Positions 1 through 8,832 of a DNA stretch of 64,000 bases are shown one piece after another (positions within the stretch are counted from its first letter, which is position 1; every line of letters starts with the position of its first letter). The position numbers and the translations under genes were made by a program. The DNA comes from Streptomyces albireticuli. Lineage in GTDB: Bacteria; Actinomycetota; Actinomycetes; Streptomycetales; Streptomycetaceae. The stretch is taken from NCBI RefSeq assembly GCF_021228125.1, contig NZ_JAJQQS010000008.1, forward strand, positions 276,843-340,842, in the 5' to 3' direction. The notes below the pieces were generated by a model, which was given only the letters and a program-made list of their open reading frames with translations, had not been told where the DNA came from and did not search any database.

Positions 1-1699
1 GCAGCACCAGCGGCGACATCGGCAGGCCGAGCGGCTCGACGGCCTTCTCGGCCACCGCGACCGGGGTGCCCTCGTCGATGACGTTCTGGATCTCGCCCAT
101 GAAGCGGGTCAGGATGCGGTTGACGACGAACGCCGGGGCGTCCTTCACCAGCACCGCGGTCTTCTTCAGCTTCTTGGCGACACCGAAGGCCGTGGCCAGC
201 GAGGCGTCGTCGGTCCGCTCGCCGCGCACGATCTCCAGGAGCGGGAGGATCGCGACCGGGTTGAAGAAGTGGAAGCCCACGACCCGCTCGGGGTGCTTGA
301 GCTTCGACGCCATCTCGGTGACGGACAGCGAGGAGGTGTTGGTGGCGAGGATGGTGTGCGCGGGCACCACCGCCTCGACCTCGGCGAACACCTGCTGCTT
401 GACGCCCATCTCCTCGAAGACGGCCTCGATGACGAAGTCCGCGTCGCCGAAGGCGGCGGCCTTGTCGAGGGAGCCCGTCACCGACGCCTTGAGGCGGTTG
501 GCCTTGTCCTGGCCGATGCGGCCCTTGGCGAGCAGCTTGTCGATCTCGCCGTGGACGTAGCCGACGCCCTTGTCCACGCGCTCCTGGTCGATGTCGGTCA
601 GCACGACCGGTACCTCGAGGCGGCGCAGGAACAGCAGCGCGAGCTGAGAGGCCATCAGGCCGGCGCCGACGACGCCCACCTTGGTGACCGGGCGGGCCAG
701 CGAGCGGTCCGGGGCGCCGGCCGGGCGCTTGGCGCGCTTCTGCACCAGGTTGAAGGCGTAGATGCCGCTGCGCAGCTCGCCACCCATGATCAGGTCCGCG
801 AGGGCCTTGTCCTCGGCGTCGAAGCCGGCGGCCAGGTCGCCGTTCTTCGCCGCGGAGATGATCTCCAGCGCGCGGTAGGCGGCCGGGGCGGCGCCGTGCA
901 CCTTGGAGTCCGCGATGAACCGGCCGCGCTCGACGGCCTGGTCCCAGGCCTCGCCGCGGTCGACCTCGGGGCGGGAGACCTCGGTCTCGCCGCTCAGGAC
1001 GGACGCGGTCCAGAGCAGCGACTGCTCCAGGAAGTCCGCGCCCTCGAAGAGCGCGTCGGCGATGCCCAGCTCGAAGACCTGCTTGCCGCGCAGCTGCTTG
1101 TTCTGGCTGAGCGAGTTCTCGATGATCACCGAGACCGCGCGGTCGGCGCCGATCAGGTTCGGCAGCAGGGTGCAGCCGCCCCAGCCCGGGACGAGGCCGA
1201 GGAAGACCTCGGGCAGCGAGAAGGCGGGGATCGCCTTCGACACCGTGCGGTAGGTGCAGTGCAGACCGACCTCGACGCCGCCGCCCATGGCCGCGCCGTT
1301 GTAGTACGCGAAGGTCGGCACCGCCAGCGACGACAGCCGCTTGAAGACGTCGTGGCCGCCCTTGCCGATGGCCAGCGCGTCCTCGTGGCGGGCGAGCAGT
1401 TCCACGCCCTTGAGGTCGGCGCCGACCGCGAAGATGAACGGCTTGCCGGTGACGCCGACGCCGGTGATCTTCCCGTCCCGGGCCTCCGCCTCGACCTGGT
1501 CGATCGCGGCGCTGAGGTTCGCCAGCGACCGGGGGCCGAACGTGGTCGGCTTGGTGTGGTCCAGGCCGTTGTCCAGCGTGATGAGCGCGAACGTGCCCGC
1601 GCCCTTGGGCAGGTCGAAGTGGCGTACGTGCGCCTGGGTCACGACCTCGCCGGGGAACAGCTCCGCCGCGCCCTTGAGAAGTTCAGCGGTGGTGCTCAC
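1..1699 (-). CDS. fadB: Fatty-acid oxidation complex alpha subunit (enoyl-CoA hydratase / 3-hydroxyacyl-CoA dehydrogenase), C-terminus cut by window edge
   Basis: This protein hydrates trans-2-enoyl-CoA and then oxidises the L-3-hydroxyacyl-CoA with NAD+, the middle two steps of beta-oxidation. The visible 566 codons start with a crotonase domain (motifs AMGGGVEVGL and PEVFLGLVPGWGG, with the two glutamates expected of active hydratases). A Rossmann-type dehydrogenase domain follows (VGVVGAGLMASQLA, then a NTSSL box and the catalytic-His region GFHFFNP). The C-terminal dehydrogenase part lies beyond base 1. The GTG start overlaps the stop of the thiolase upstream (GTGA), so the two are translationally coupled as a fadA-fadB pair. 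The order of domains is that of FadB/FadJ multifunctional enzymes. Confidence 0.93.
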   Translation of the reverse strand, partial: MSTTAELLKGAAELFPGEVVTQAHVRHFDLPKGAGTFALITLDNGLDHTKPTTFGPRSLANLSAAIDQVEAEARDGKITGVGVTGKPFIFAVGADLKGVELLARHEDALAIGKGGHDVFKRLSSLAVPTFAYYNGAAMGGGVEVGLHCTYRTVSKAIPAFSLPEVFLGLVPGWGGCTLLPNLIGADRAVSVIIENSLSQNKQLRGKQVFELGIADALFEGADFLEQSLLWTASVLSGETEVSRPEVDRGEAWDQAVERGRFIADSKVHGAAPAAYRALEIISAAKNGDLAAGFDAEDKALADLIMGGELRSGIYAFNLVQKRAKRPAGAPDRSLARPVTKVGVVGAGLMASQLALLFLRRLEVPVVLTDIDQERVDKGVGYVHGEIDKLLAKGRIGQDKANRLKASVTGSLDKAAAFGDADFVIEAVFEEMGVKQQVFAEVEAVVPAHTILATNTSSLSVTEMASKLKHPERVVGFHFFNPVAILPLLEIVRGERTDDASLATAFGVAKKLKKTAVLVKDAPAFVVNRILTRFMGEIQNVIDEGTPVAVAEKAVEPLGLPMSPLVL

Positions 1700-2916
1700 T
1701 TGTCGCCTCCGTCGAAGTGCGGGTTCTCCCAGATGACCGTTCCGCCCATGCCGAGGCCGACGCACATCGACGTCAGGCCGTAACGGACGTGCGGCTGCTC
1801 CTCGAACTGCCGGGCCAGCTGCGTCATCAGGCGCACGCCCGACGAGGCCAGGGGGTGGCCGAACGCGATGGCGCCGCCGTACTGGTTGACGCGCGGGTCG
1901 TCGTCCGCGATGCCGTAGTGGTCCAGGAGCGCGAGCACCTGCACCGCGTACGCCTCGTTCAGCTCGAACAGGCCGATGTCGTCGATGGTCAGACCCGCCT
2001 TGGCGAGGGCCTTCTCGGTCGCCGGGATCGGGCCGTAGCCCATCACCTCGGGCTCGACGCCCACGTAGGCGTAGGAGACCAGGCGCATCCGGACCGGCAG
2101 GCCCAGCTCGCGCGCCGCGTCCTCGGAGGCGATCAGCGAGGCGGTGGCGCCGTCGTTGAGGCCGGAGGCGTTGCCCGGGGTGACCCGGCCGTGCGGGCGG
2201 AACGGGGTCTTCAGGTTGGCCAGACCCTCCATGGTGGTGCCCGGGCGCATCGGCTCGTCGGCGGTGGCCAGGCCCCAGCCCAGCTCGCCGCCCTCGGGCG
2301 TGGTGCGACGGATGGAGATCGGCACCAGGTCGGCCTGGATCTTGCCGTCGGCGTACGCCTTGGCGGCCTTCTCCTGGCTGCGGACCGCGTACGCGTCCGC
2401 GCGCTCCTTGGTGAGCTGCGGGAAGCGGTCGTGCAGGTTCTCCGCCGTCATGCCCATGACGAGGGCGGAGTCGTCGACCAGCTTCTCCGACACGAAGCGC
2501 GGGTTGGGGTCGACGCCCTCGCCCATCGGGTGCCGGCCCATGTGCTCGACACCGCCCGCGAGGGCGACGTCGTACGCGCCGAAGGCGACGCCGCCGGCGA
2601 CGGTGGTGACGGCGGTCATCGCGCCGGCGCACATCCGGTCGATCGACATGCCGGGCACGGTCTGCGGCAGGCCCGCCAGCATGCCGGCCGTGCGGCCGAG
2701 GGTCAGGCCCTGGTCGCCGATCTGCGTGGTCGCGGCGATGGCGACCTCGTCGATCTTGGCGGGGTCCAGGTTCGGGTTGCGGCGCAGCAGCTCACGGATG
2801 CACTTGATGACGAGGTCGTCGGCGCGGGTCTCGTGGTAGATGCCCTTCGGGCCCGCCTTGCCGAACGGGGTGCGGACGCCGTCGACGAAGACGACGTCCC
2901 TAGCGGTACGAGGCAC
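1696..2916 (-). CDS. fadA: Acetyl-CoA acyltransferase (thiolase), beta-oxidation beta subunit
   Basis: The 406-residue product is a thiolase II-fold enzyme that cleaves 3-ketoacyl-CoA with CoA in the last step of beta-oxidation. The nucleophilic cysteine is in RMCAGAMTAV, the histidine in GHPLASSGVRL and the second cysteine in SMCVGLGMGG. I chose the GTG at 2916 because GGAGGAG lies 5-11 bases upstream and the protein then begins just before the conserved VVFVDGVRTPFGKAG strand; a longer open frame reaches 2991 but adds only an Arg-rich non-conserved tail. The stop overlaps the fadB start by four bases. A near-palindromic site at 3000-3017 may be its operator. Confidence 0.93.
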   Translation of the reverse strand: MPRTARDVVFVDGVRTPFGKAGPKGIYHETRADDLVIKCIRELLRRNPNLDPAKIDEVAIAATTQIGDQGLTLGRTAGMLAGLPQTVPGMSIDRMCAGAMTAVTTVAGGVAFGAYDVALAGGVEHMGRHPMGEGVDPNPRFVSEKLVDDSALVMGMTAENLHDRFPQLTKERADAYAVRSQEKAAKAYADGKIQADLVPISIRRTTPEGGELGWGLATADEPMRPGTTMEGLANLKTPFRPHGRVTPGNASGLNDGATASLIASEDAARELGLPVRMRLVSYAYVGVEPEVMGYGPIPATEKALAKAGLTIDDIGLFELNEAYAVQVLALLDHYGIADDDPRVNQYGGAIAFGHPLASSGVRLMTQLARQFEEQPHVRYGLTSMCVGLGMGGTVIWENPHFDGGDK

Positions 2917-2999
2917 GTTGGCTCTCCTCCATGTGCGGGATCGCTGCGCGCGGGCATGCCGGTACGGCTCCGCCGCGGTGCGGGCTGACAACGGCCATG

Positions 3000-3017
3000 C
3001 TACTTACGGGTAACTAG
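3000..3017. promoter_or_regulatory. Candidate operator upstream of fadA-fadB
   Basis: CTACTTACGGGTAACTAG is an imperfect 18-bp palindrome: arms CTA/TAG and TTAC/GTAA match around a 2-base centre, with one mismatched position per side. It lies 84 bases before the fadA start. It has the size of a TetR- or GntR-family site as found before many fatty-acid degradation operons. The regulator is not in this window; the assignment is inference. Confidence 0.4.
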
Positions 3018-3195
3018 GTTGCCCAGCCCCTCCGGCGGGAGCGGCGAAGGTCACATTCCGTTGTGCGGGGGTTGCCGCGGGCTGGGGTGTGCGGGTGCGG
3101 GTGGGCGTGGCGGGTTCGGCGGCCACGGCGGGTTCGGCACCGCCGGGTTCCCCGGTGGGGGTCGCGCGCCGTCGCGGCGGGGGAGAGTCCCCTGG

Positions 3196-3265
3196 CCCGC
3201 CCCTTCCCGAAACCGGGGCTGCGCCCCGGACCCCCGGCCAGGGGCCCGGGGCGCAGCCCGGGAAG
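3196..3265. repeat. Copy of dispersed GC-rich palindromic intergenic element (partial)
   Basis: Contains the family signature CCCCTTCCCGAA followed by CCGGGGCTGCGCCCCGG and then an inverted GGGGCGCAGCCCGGGAAG. The same CCCCTTCCCGAA / GGGGCTCCGCCCCGG modules occur near 10.5, 41.2 and 60.1 kb. This copy lacks the GGACGGGCTGA stem. Confidence 0.6.
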
Positions 3266-3504
3266 CGGTGAACGGGGGCCGGCAGTTCCGGCGCCGCGCG
3301 GCCGCGACGGCGCGCCGCCGCGCGACTTCCGCCGACCGGGCCGGTGGTGCCGTGCCGGACAGGAGGCCCTGGACGGGCGGCCCCGGGGCGGCGGTCCCAG
3401 GCGGGTGGTTCCGGGCCGGTGGTGCCGGACGGATGGGCCCCGGGCGGTGGTGCCGGGGCGGTGGTGCCGGTTCGGGCGTGGCGAACCGGCATCCGCCGTA
3501 CGGG

Positions 3505-4782
3505 TCAGGCCGTGGCCTCCGTCAGGGCCTTCACCAGGGCCGGGGTCACCTGCTCCACCTGCCACACGCGGGCGCCGTGGGCGGTGAGGACCTCCGCCAC
3601 CGCCTCCGCCGTCGGCGACTTCGGCGGTTCCCAGCACAGGCGGCGCACGGTGTCCGGGGCGATCAGGTTCTCCTGCGGCATGGTGAGCCGCTCGGCCAGC
3701 GCCGAGACCGCCGTACGGGCCGCGGACAGCCGGGCCGCCGCGACCGGGTCCTTGTCCGCCCAGGCGCGGGGCGGCGGCGGGCCGGTCAGCGGCTGGCCGG
3801 GCTGCGGGAGCTCGTTGTCCGGGATCGCGCGGGCGCGGTCGACCGCCGTCTGCCACTGCTCCAGCTGCTTGCGGCTCATCCGGTGGCCGAAGCCGGGCAG
3901 CGCGGCCAGCGCCTGCGCGTTCGGCGGCATGTTCAGGGCGGCCTCGACGATCGCGGCGTCGCCGAGCACCTTGCCCGGCGAGACGTCGCGCCGCTGGGCG
4001 ATGACGTCGCGCGCGGTCCACAGCTCGCGGACCACGGCCATCTGCCGCCGCCGCCGGACCTTGTGCATCCCGGACGTGCGGCGCCAGGGGTCCTTGCGCG
4101 GCGGGGCGGGCGGCGCGGAGGCGATGGCGTCGAACTCCTGCCGGGCCCACTCCAGCTTGCCCTGGCGGTCCAGCTCCTCCTCCAGCGCGTCGCGCAGGTC
4201 GACGAGGAGCTCCACGTCGAGGGCGGCGTAGCGCAGCCAGGGGTCGGGCAGCGGGCGGGTCGACCAGTCGACGGCGGAGTGGCCCTTCTCCAGGGCGTAC
4301 CCCAGGACGTTCTCGACCATGGCGCCGAGTCCCACCCGGGCGAATCCGGCGAGCCGTCCCGCCAGCTCCGTGTCGAAGAGCCGCGACGGCGTCATCCCTA
4401 TCTCGCGCAGGCACGGCAGGTCCTGCGTGGCCGCGTGCAGCACCCACTCGGCGTCGCCGATGGCCTCGCCGAGCGAGGACAGGTCGGGGCAGCCGACGGG
4501 GTCGATCAGGGTCGAGCCGGCGCCCTCGCGGCGCAGCTGCACGAGATAGGCGCGCTGGCCGTAGCGGTAGCCGGAGGCACGCTCCGCGTCCACCGCGACG
4601 GGGCCCGTACCGGCCGCGAACGCCGCGACGACGCCGGCCAGGGCATCGTTGTCAGCGACGACGGGCGGGATGCCCTCGCGTGGCTCCAACAGGGGGATCG
4701 GCGCCGAATCGACGTCGGCCGGGGGGTCGCCCCCGGGGGTTCGCAGTGTCGTGTCTGCTGCGGTCTCTTGGGCGTCGGTCAC
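3505..4782 (-). CDS. rnd: Ribonuclease D-type 3'-5' exoribonuclease with HRDC domain
   Basis: This 425-residue DEDDy exonuclease trims 3' ends of tRNA and other stable RNA precursors in the cytoplasm. Exo I is visible as AVDAERASGYRY with the D-x-E pair, Exo II lies around WVLHAATQDLPCL and Exo III is YAALDVELL with the tyrosine and aspartate. An HRDC domain follows in the second half (DVIAQRRDVSPGKVLGDAAI), matching the usual RNase D order. The first ~40 residues are non-conserved and acidic. The start is a GTG at 4782. The actinobacterial homologues are longer than E. coli RNase D (about 375 residues) mainly because of this N-terminal tail. Confidence 0.9.
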   Translation of the reverse strand: MTDAQETAADTTLRTPGGDPPADVDSAPIPLLEPREGIPPVVADNDALAGVVAAFAAGTGPVAVDAERASGYRYGQRAYLVQLRREGAGSTLIDPVGCPDLSSLGEAIGDAEWVLHAATQDLPCLREIGMTPSRLFDTELAGRLAGFARVGLGAMVENVLGYALEKGHSAVDWSTRPLPDPWLRYAALDVELLVDLRDALEEELDRQGKLEWARQEFDAIASAPPAPPRKDPWRRTSGMHKVRRRRQMAVVRELWTARDVIAQRRDVSPGKVLGDAAIVEAALNMPPNAQALAALPGFGHRMSRKQLEQWQTAVDRARAIPDNELPQPGQPLTGPPPPRAWADKDPVAAARLSAARTAVSALAERLTMPQENLIAPDTVRRLCWEPPKSPTAEAVAEVLTAHGARVWQVEQVTPALVKALTEATA

Positions 4783-4901
4783 CGGTCAAGGGTATCTGTG
4801 TATGGCAAGCGCCCGTCGACGGAACGTCCCCGTCGACGGGCGTGGTGTCGTGCGGCGGGCGTTTCGGGACCCGATCGGCCCCGCCGCGCGCCGGTGGGCG
4901 G

Positions 4902-5564
4902 TCAGTGGATGATGCCGGTGCGCAGGGCCACGGCGACCATGCCGGCCCGGTCGCCGGTGCCGAGCTTGCGCGCGATCCGGGCGAGGTGGCTCTTGACGGT
5001 GAGCGCGGACAGGCCCATCGAGACGCCGATGGCCTTGTTGGACTGGCCCTCCGCCACCAGCCGCAGCACCTCGACCTCGCGGCCGGACAGCTCGCGGTAG
5101 CCCCCCGGGTGGCCGGGGGCGCCGGGCGGGCGGCGGTGCATCCGGGCCGCGGCGGCCGACCCGATGGGCGCGGAGCCGGGCCGGCCGGGCAGGCCGAGAT
5201 TGGTCCGGGTGCCGGTGACGACATAGCCTTTGACGCCGCCCGCGAGGGCGTTGCGCACCGCGCCGATGTCGTCGGCGGCGGACAGGGCCAGGCCGTTGGG
5301 CCAGCCCGCGGCGCGGGTCTCGGAGAGCAGGGTGAGCCCGGACCCGTCGGGAAGGTGGACGTCGGCCACACAGATGTCGCGCGGGTTGCCGACGCGGGGG
5401 CGGGCCTCCGCGATGGACGACGCCTCGATCACATCTCGCACGCCGAGCGCCCACAGGTGGCGGGTGACGGTGGAGCGGACGCGGGGGTCGGCGACGACGA
5501 CCATGGCCGTCGGTTTGTTCGGGCGGTAGGCGAGGCTCGCAGGTTGCTCGAGGAGAACGGACAC
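4902..5564 (-). CDS. Orphan NarL/LuxR-family response regulator
   Basis: The 220-residue product has an N-terminal receiver-like domain (MVVVADPRVRSTV; possible phospho-acceptor Asp in ICVADVHLPDGSG) and a C-terminal LuxR helix-turn-helix (LSGREVEVLRLVAEGQSNKAI, then LTVKSHLARIARKLG). The acidic pocket before the acceptor is reduced to AD, so phosphorylation may be weak or absent. No histidine kinase is adjacent. The GTG at 5564 is preferred because GGAGG stands 5 bases before it and the next conserved strand begins about 25 residues later; an upstream start at 5642 would have no ribosome site. Sits between RNase D and DUF3000 in the same orientation. Target genes cannot be inferred. Confidence 0.85.
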   Translation of the reverse strand: MSVLLEQPASLAYRPNKPTAMVVVADPRVRSTVTRHLWALGVRDVIEASSIAEARPRVGNPRDICVADVHLPDGSGLTLLSETRAAGWPNGLALSAADDIGAVRNALAGGVKGYVVTGTRTNLGLPGRPGSAPIGSAAAARMHRRPPGAPGHPGGYRELSGREVEVLRLVAEGQSNKAIGVSMGLSALTVKSHLARIARKLGTGDRAGMVAVALRTGIIH

Positions 5565-5730
5565 CAAGCCTCCATGGGGGAGTGGCGGGGGACGGTGCCG
5601 ACTTTGGGGGTAAGCCGGGGCGATCCGTATGGGAAGGGTCACAAGCCTCTTCGGCAGCGAAGCGTCCCGGCTTTAGGGGAAGATCACGAATTGATGAGTA
5701 ACAATTCGGGCAATTCGGACGGTTGATCGA

Positions 5731-6558
5731 TCAACGACTCTGCGGATCGCGGCGCTGAGGGAGCGTCACCACGCCCGCCTCCGGCGCCCCGCCCGGCGGC
5801 AGCCCCGCGATCTGGCAGAGCAGATCGCACCAGGCGGCGAGGTGTGCCGCCGTGTCGGGCACCCCCGCCCCGCGGCCCGCCGCGTCGCCCGCCCCGGCCC
5901 CGGCCGGGCCCTGCTTCCCGTGCTTCCCCGCGCCGATCTGCCCGATCTGGCCCGCCTGCCCGATCTGCCCGGCCGGGCCCACGGCGCCCACCGGGCCGCC
6001 CGGACCGCCCTGACCGGACGCGCCGGCGCCGCCTACGGTGCCCGCCGGACCACCCGGCGGCTCCACCGGCGACCACGAGGCCCGGATCTCGATCCGCGTC
6101 GACGGCTCCCGCTCCCGCAGCCCCCCGAAGTAGTGCGAACTCGCCCGGGTCACCGTCCCGCTCGGCGCCCCGTACGGCACCCGCCGGGCCTCCAGCGCGC
6201 CCGTCAGCCACGACCAGCACACCTCCGGCAGCAGCGGGTCCGCCGCCATCTCCGGCTCCAGATCGGCGTGCACCAGCGTCACCAGGCGGAACGTACCGCC
6301 CCACGCCTCGTGCCCCGCCGGGTCGTGCAGCAGAATCAGCCGCCCGTCCGCCAGCTCCTCGTCGTCCACGACGACCGCGGCCTCCAGGGCGTACGAGAAG
6401 GGCGCCAGCCGCTGGGGCGGCGGCGTCGCGTCGAGCTCGATCTCGGGCCGCAGGCGTACCCCTTGCAGCCCGGCGACCGCCTGCCGGAAGACGGAGGGGG
6501 AGTCCTCCCCATCCGCGTCGTCCGGACCGTCCGAGAGGTGTCCCTGCGCCGCAGCCAT
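5731..6558 (-). CDS. DUF3000-family protein with an internal collagen-like Gly-X-Y segment
   Basis: The 275-residue protein has the actinobacterial DUF3000 core: FRQAVAGLQGVRLRPEI near the start, then PQRLAPFSYALEAAVV, a WLTGALEARRVPYGAPSGTVTR box and a C-terminal WCDLLCQIAGLPPG. Function is unknown; it lies divergently next to hemE, which is its usual location. Between the last two conserved parts (about residues 165-225, bases roughly 5885-6060) sits a low-complexity run of at least 14 uninterrupted Gly-X-Y triplets such as GPAGTV and GQIGQAGQIGQI. That segment is not needed by the domain and looks like an expansion. The ATG at 6558 is the first start near the conserved core. Confidence 0.85.
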   Translation of the reverse strand: MAAAQGHLSDGPDDADGEDSPSVFRQAVAGLQGVRLRPEIELDATPPPQRLAPFSYALEAAVVVDDEELADGRLILLHDPAGHEAWGGTFRLVTLVHADLEPEMAADPLLPEVCWSWLTGALEARRVPYGAPSGTVTRASSHYFGGLREREPSTRIEIRASWSPVEPPGGPAGTVGGAGASGQGGPGGPVGAVGPAGQIGQAGQIGQIGAGKHGKQGPAGAGAGDAAGRGAGVPDTAAHLAAWCDLLCQIAGLPPGGAPEAGVVTLPQRRDPQSR

Positions 6559-6648
6559 GCCCGGAAGACTAGGCGGAAGCGCGCCCCGTTCCGGGTACGA
6601 CACCCACATGGGCGGGTCACTCGTTCGGCCCGTGCGAAGATTTGGGAC

Positions 6649-7722
6649 ATGAGTGAGCGTACGGAGCCCAGCCAGCAGCAGACCGGCCGCACCGCGGCAC
6701 ACGACTCGGCGTTCCTGCGGGCATGCCGCCGTGAGCCCGTGCCGCACACCCCCGTGTGGTTCATGCGCCAGGCGGGCCGCTCGCTGCCCGAGTACCGCAA
6801 GGTCCGCGAGGGCATCCCGATGCTCGAGTCCTGCATGCGCCCCGACCTCGTCACGGAGATCACCCTCCAGCCGGTCCGCCGCCACAACGTCGACGCCGCG
6901 ATCTTCTTCAGCGACATCGTCGTCCCGCTGAAGGCCATCGGCGTCGACCTCGACATCAAGCCCGGCGTCGGCCCCGTCGTCGCCCAGCCCATCCGCACCC
7001 GCGCGGACCTCGACCGGCTGCGCGCGCTGGACCCGTCCGATGTCCCGTACGTCACCGAGGCCATCGGCCTGCTCACCGCCGAGCTCGGCACCACCCCGCT
7101 CATCGGCTTCGCCGGCGCCCCCTTCACCCTCGCCAGCTATCTGGTCGAGGGCGGCCCGTCGCGCAACCACGAGCACACCAAGGCGCTCATGTACGGCGAC
7201 CCCGAGCTCTGGGCCGACCTCCTGGACCGGCTCGCGGACATCACCGCCGCCTTCCTGAAGATCCAGATCGAGGCGGGCGCCTCGGCCGTCCAGCTCTTCG
7301 ACTCCTGGGTCGGCGCGCTGGCCCCGGCGGACTACCGACGCTCCGTCATGCCCGCCTCCACGAAGGTCTTCGACGCCGTCGCCGGCCTCGGCGTGCCGCG
7401 CATCCACTTCGGCGTGGGCACCGGCGAGCTGCTCGGCCTGATGGGCGAGGCCGGCGCGGACGTCGTCGGCGTCGACTGGCGGATCCCCATGGACGAGGCC
7501 GTTCGCCGGGTCGGCCCCGGCAAGGCGCTCCAGGGCAACCTCGACCCCGCGGTCCTCTTCGCGGGCCGCGAGGCCGTGGAGACCAAGGCCCAGGAGGTGC
7601 TGGACGCCGCCGCGGACCTGGAGGGCCACGTCTTCAACCTCGGCCACGGCGTGCTGCCCACCACGGACCCGGACGCCCTGACCCGCCTGGTGGAGTACGT
7701 CCACGAGCGCACCGCGCGCTGA
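6649..7722 (+). CDS. hemE: Uroporphyrinogen decarboxylase
   Basis: HemE removes the four acetate carboxyls of uroporphyrinogen III to give coproporphyrinogen III in the cytoplasm. The 357-residue length is standard. The signature PVWFMRQAGRSLPEYR near residue 36 carries the substrate-binding arginines, and the second signature GFAGAPFTLASYLVEGG is intact. FFSDIVVPLKAIGVD contains the expected aspartate. The ATG sits a few bases after AAGATT, so the message may be leaderless. With hemQ and hemY about 3-6 kb downstream it belongs to the Gram-positive coproporphyrin-dependent heme route. Confidence 0.97.
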   Translation: MSERTEPSQQQTGRTAAHDSAFLRACRREPVPHTPVWFMRQAGRSLPEYRKVREGIPMLESCMRPDLVTEITLQPVRRHNVDAAIFFSDIVVPLKAIGVDLDIKPGVGPVVAQPIRTRADLDRLRALDPSDVPYVTEAIGLLTAELGTTPLIGFAGAPFTLASYLVEGGPSRNHEHTKALMYGDPELWADLLDRLADITAAFLKIQIEAGASAVQLFDSWVGALAPADYRRSVMPASTKVFDAVAGLGVPRIHFGVGTGELLGLMGEAGADVVGVDWRIPMDEAVRRVGPGKALQGNLDPAVLFAGREAVETKAQEVLDAAADLEGHVFNLGHGVLPTTDPDALTRLVEYVHERTAR

Positions 7723-7743
7723 CCCGCGCTCCTTCGCACGCCG

Positions 7744-7774
7744 CCGTACGGGCCCGCCCGCCGGGCCCGTACGG
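7744..7774 (+). terminator. Stem-loop after hemE
   Basis: Perfect 13-bp inverted repeat CCGTACGGGCCCG / CGGGCCCGTACGG separated by 5 bases, 21 bases after the hemE stop. There is no T-run, as is usual for Streptomyces terminators. Confidence 0.7.
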
Positions 7775-7820
7775 TGCGGCGGTCCGCGCGCGAACCATGG
7801 CGGAGTCACCGGCCGTCGGC

Positions 7821-7826
7821 TAGAAA
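7821..7826 (+). promoter_or_regulatory. -10 box of a probable leaderless promoter (TIGR04222 gene)
   Basis: TAGAAA ends 6 bases before the ATG at 7833. That spacing puts the transcription start at or next to the start codon, and there is no ribosome-binding sequence in between. Confidence 0.45.
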
Positions 7827-7832
7827 GCCGTC

Positions 7833-8636
7833 ATGTGGGTCCTCTTCCTGGTGATCGCCTGGAGTGCGGCGATCCTCACCTGTGGACGCCTCTGCCTCGC
7901 CGCGGCCGCGGCCGCCGAGGCCCCGCCCGGCCGCGCCGGGGCCGGTGACCGGGCGCGCCGGCTGACCCTCTACGAGACCGCGTTCCTGGCCGGCGGCCCG
8001 CACCGGGTCACCGACCTCACGCTGGTCCGGATGGGCCGGGAGCGCCGGGTGCTGCTCGCGCCCACCGGCTGGGCCACGGTCGTCGACCCGGTCGGACGGG
8101 ACGAGCTGGAGCGCTCGCTGATCACCGCCATCGGGCCGGACGGGCAGTCCCCCGTCCCCGCGGTGCGGGCCGCGCACGCCGCGGCCGACGCCGTACGGGC
8201 CCTGGCCGACCGGCTGGTCGAGGCCGGTCTCGCGGTGCCCGGCCCGGCCCGTACGAACGTGTCGGCCGCCGTCCGCCAGGTGCGCGGCGCCTGCGGCCTG
8301 GTGGTGCTGACCGGGGCGGCCGCCGTCCTGATGGTGCCGCCGGAGACGCACCGCGGGCAGGCGGTCGCGTGGTTCGCGCTGCCGCTGCTGCTGACGTCGG
8401 CGTGCCTGCTCATCGCCCGCGTCGAGATCCACCCCTACACGCCCTGGGCGTCGGTCGCCGGGCAGGAGCTCCTGGGGCGCGTCGACGTCCCAGCCTCCGG
8501 TGCCGCCGCCTCCTCCTCCTTCTCCTCCGATGACACGGGCTTCCTGACCGCGCTGGCCGTGCGCGGCAGCAAGGCCCTCGCCGACCCCGAGCTGCGCGCC
8601 GCGCTCGCCGCGCGGCTGAGCGACGACCCCCGCTGA
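7833..8636 (+). CDS. TIGR04222 domain-containing membrane protein
   Basis: The 267-residue product starts with a transmembrane helix (LFLVIAWSAAILTCGRLCLAA), continues with a cytoplasmic or external stretch containing the typical LYETAFLAGGPHRVTDLTLV motif of the TIGR04222 family, and has two further hydrophobic segments around residues 155-195 (GLVVLTGAAAVLMV and WFALPLLLTSACLLIA). The end is a Ser/Ala-rich tail. The family is found in actinobacteria; its function is unknown. The start probably has no leader. It is flanked by a hemE terminator and a 196-base gap to the peptidase, so it seems to be transcribed on its own. Confidence 0.75.
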   Translation: MWVLFLVIAWSAAILTCGRLCLAAAAAAEAPPGRAGAGDRARRLTLYETAFLAGGPHRVTDLTLVRMGRERRVLLAPTGWATVVDPVGRDELERSLITAIGPDGQSPVPAVRAAHAAADAVRALADRLVEAGLAVPGPARTNVSAAVRQVRGACGLVVLTGAAAVLMVPPETHRGQAVAWFALPLLLTSACLLIARVEIHPYTPWASVAGQELLGRVDVPASGAAASSSFSSDDTGFLTALAVRGSKALADPELRAALAARLSDDPR

Positions 8637-8832
8637 CGGCCCGCTGACGGCCCTGCTGACGGCTCCGCCGACCGAAAGGGGGCGCGCGGCGGGCCACCCC
8701 CTCGCGAGCCCTTCCGTGCGCCTCCGGATCCGATCGAGCCCTTTGCGACCGACACGAGCCTCGGTGCTTTACTTCACCAACAACCCCACCAATTATCCCT
8801 TTTGTCAGATAAGACGAGAAGGGATGGCCGGT

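Larger units (their letters stand above)
2917..3504. other. 588-base gene-free region between fadA and RNase D, simple-sequence rich
   Basis: No reading frame here has credible protein features, although several stay open because of the extreme G+C content. The region holds the fadA promoter and operator near 3000, one copy of the dispersed GC-rich palindromic element near 3196-3265, and from about 3340 to 3480 a run of imperfect repeats of GGTGGTGCCGG / GGGCGGTGGTTCC. The putative proteins from this part are Pro/Gly/Arg-only and I treat them as artefacts. Confidence 0.6.

Noticed and set aside
269..1783. 504-codon plus-strand frame across fadB
   Set aside because: fadB on the opposite strand has clear domains; this frame is a shadow.
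3004..4447. Pro/Gly/Arg-rich frames in the gap before RNase D
   Set aside because: No ribosome site or conserved segment; the region is repeats and simple sequence.
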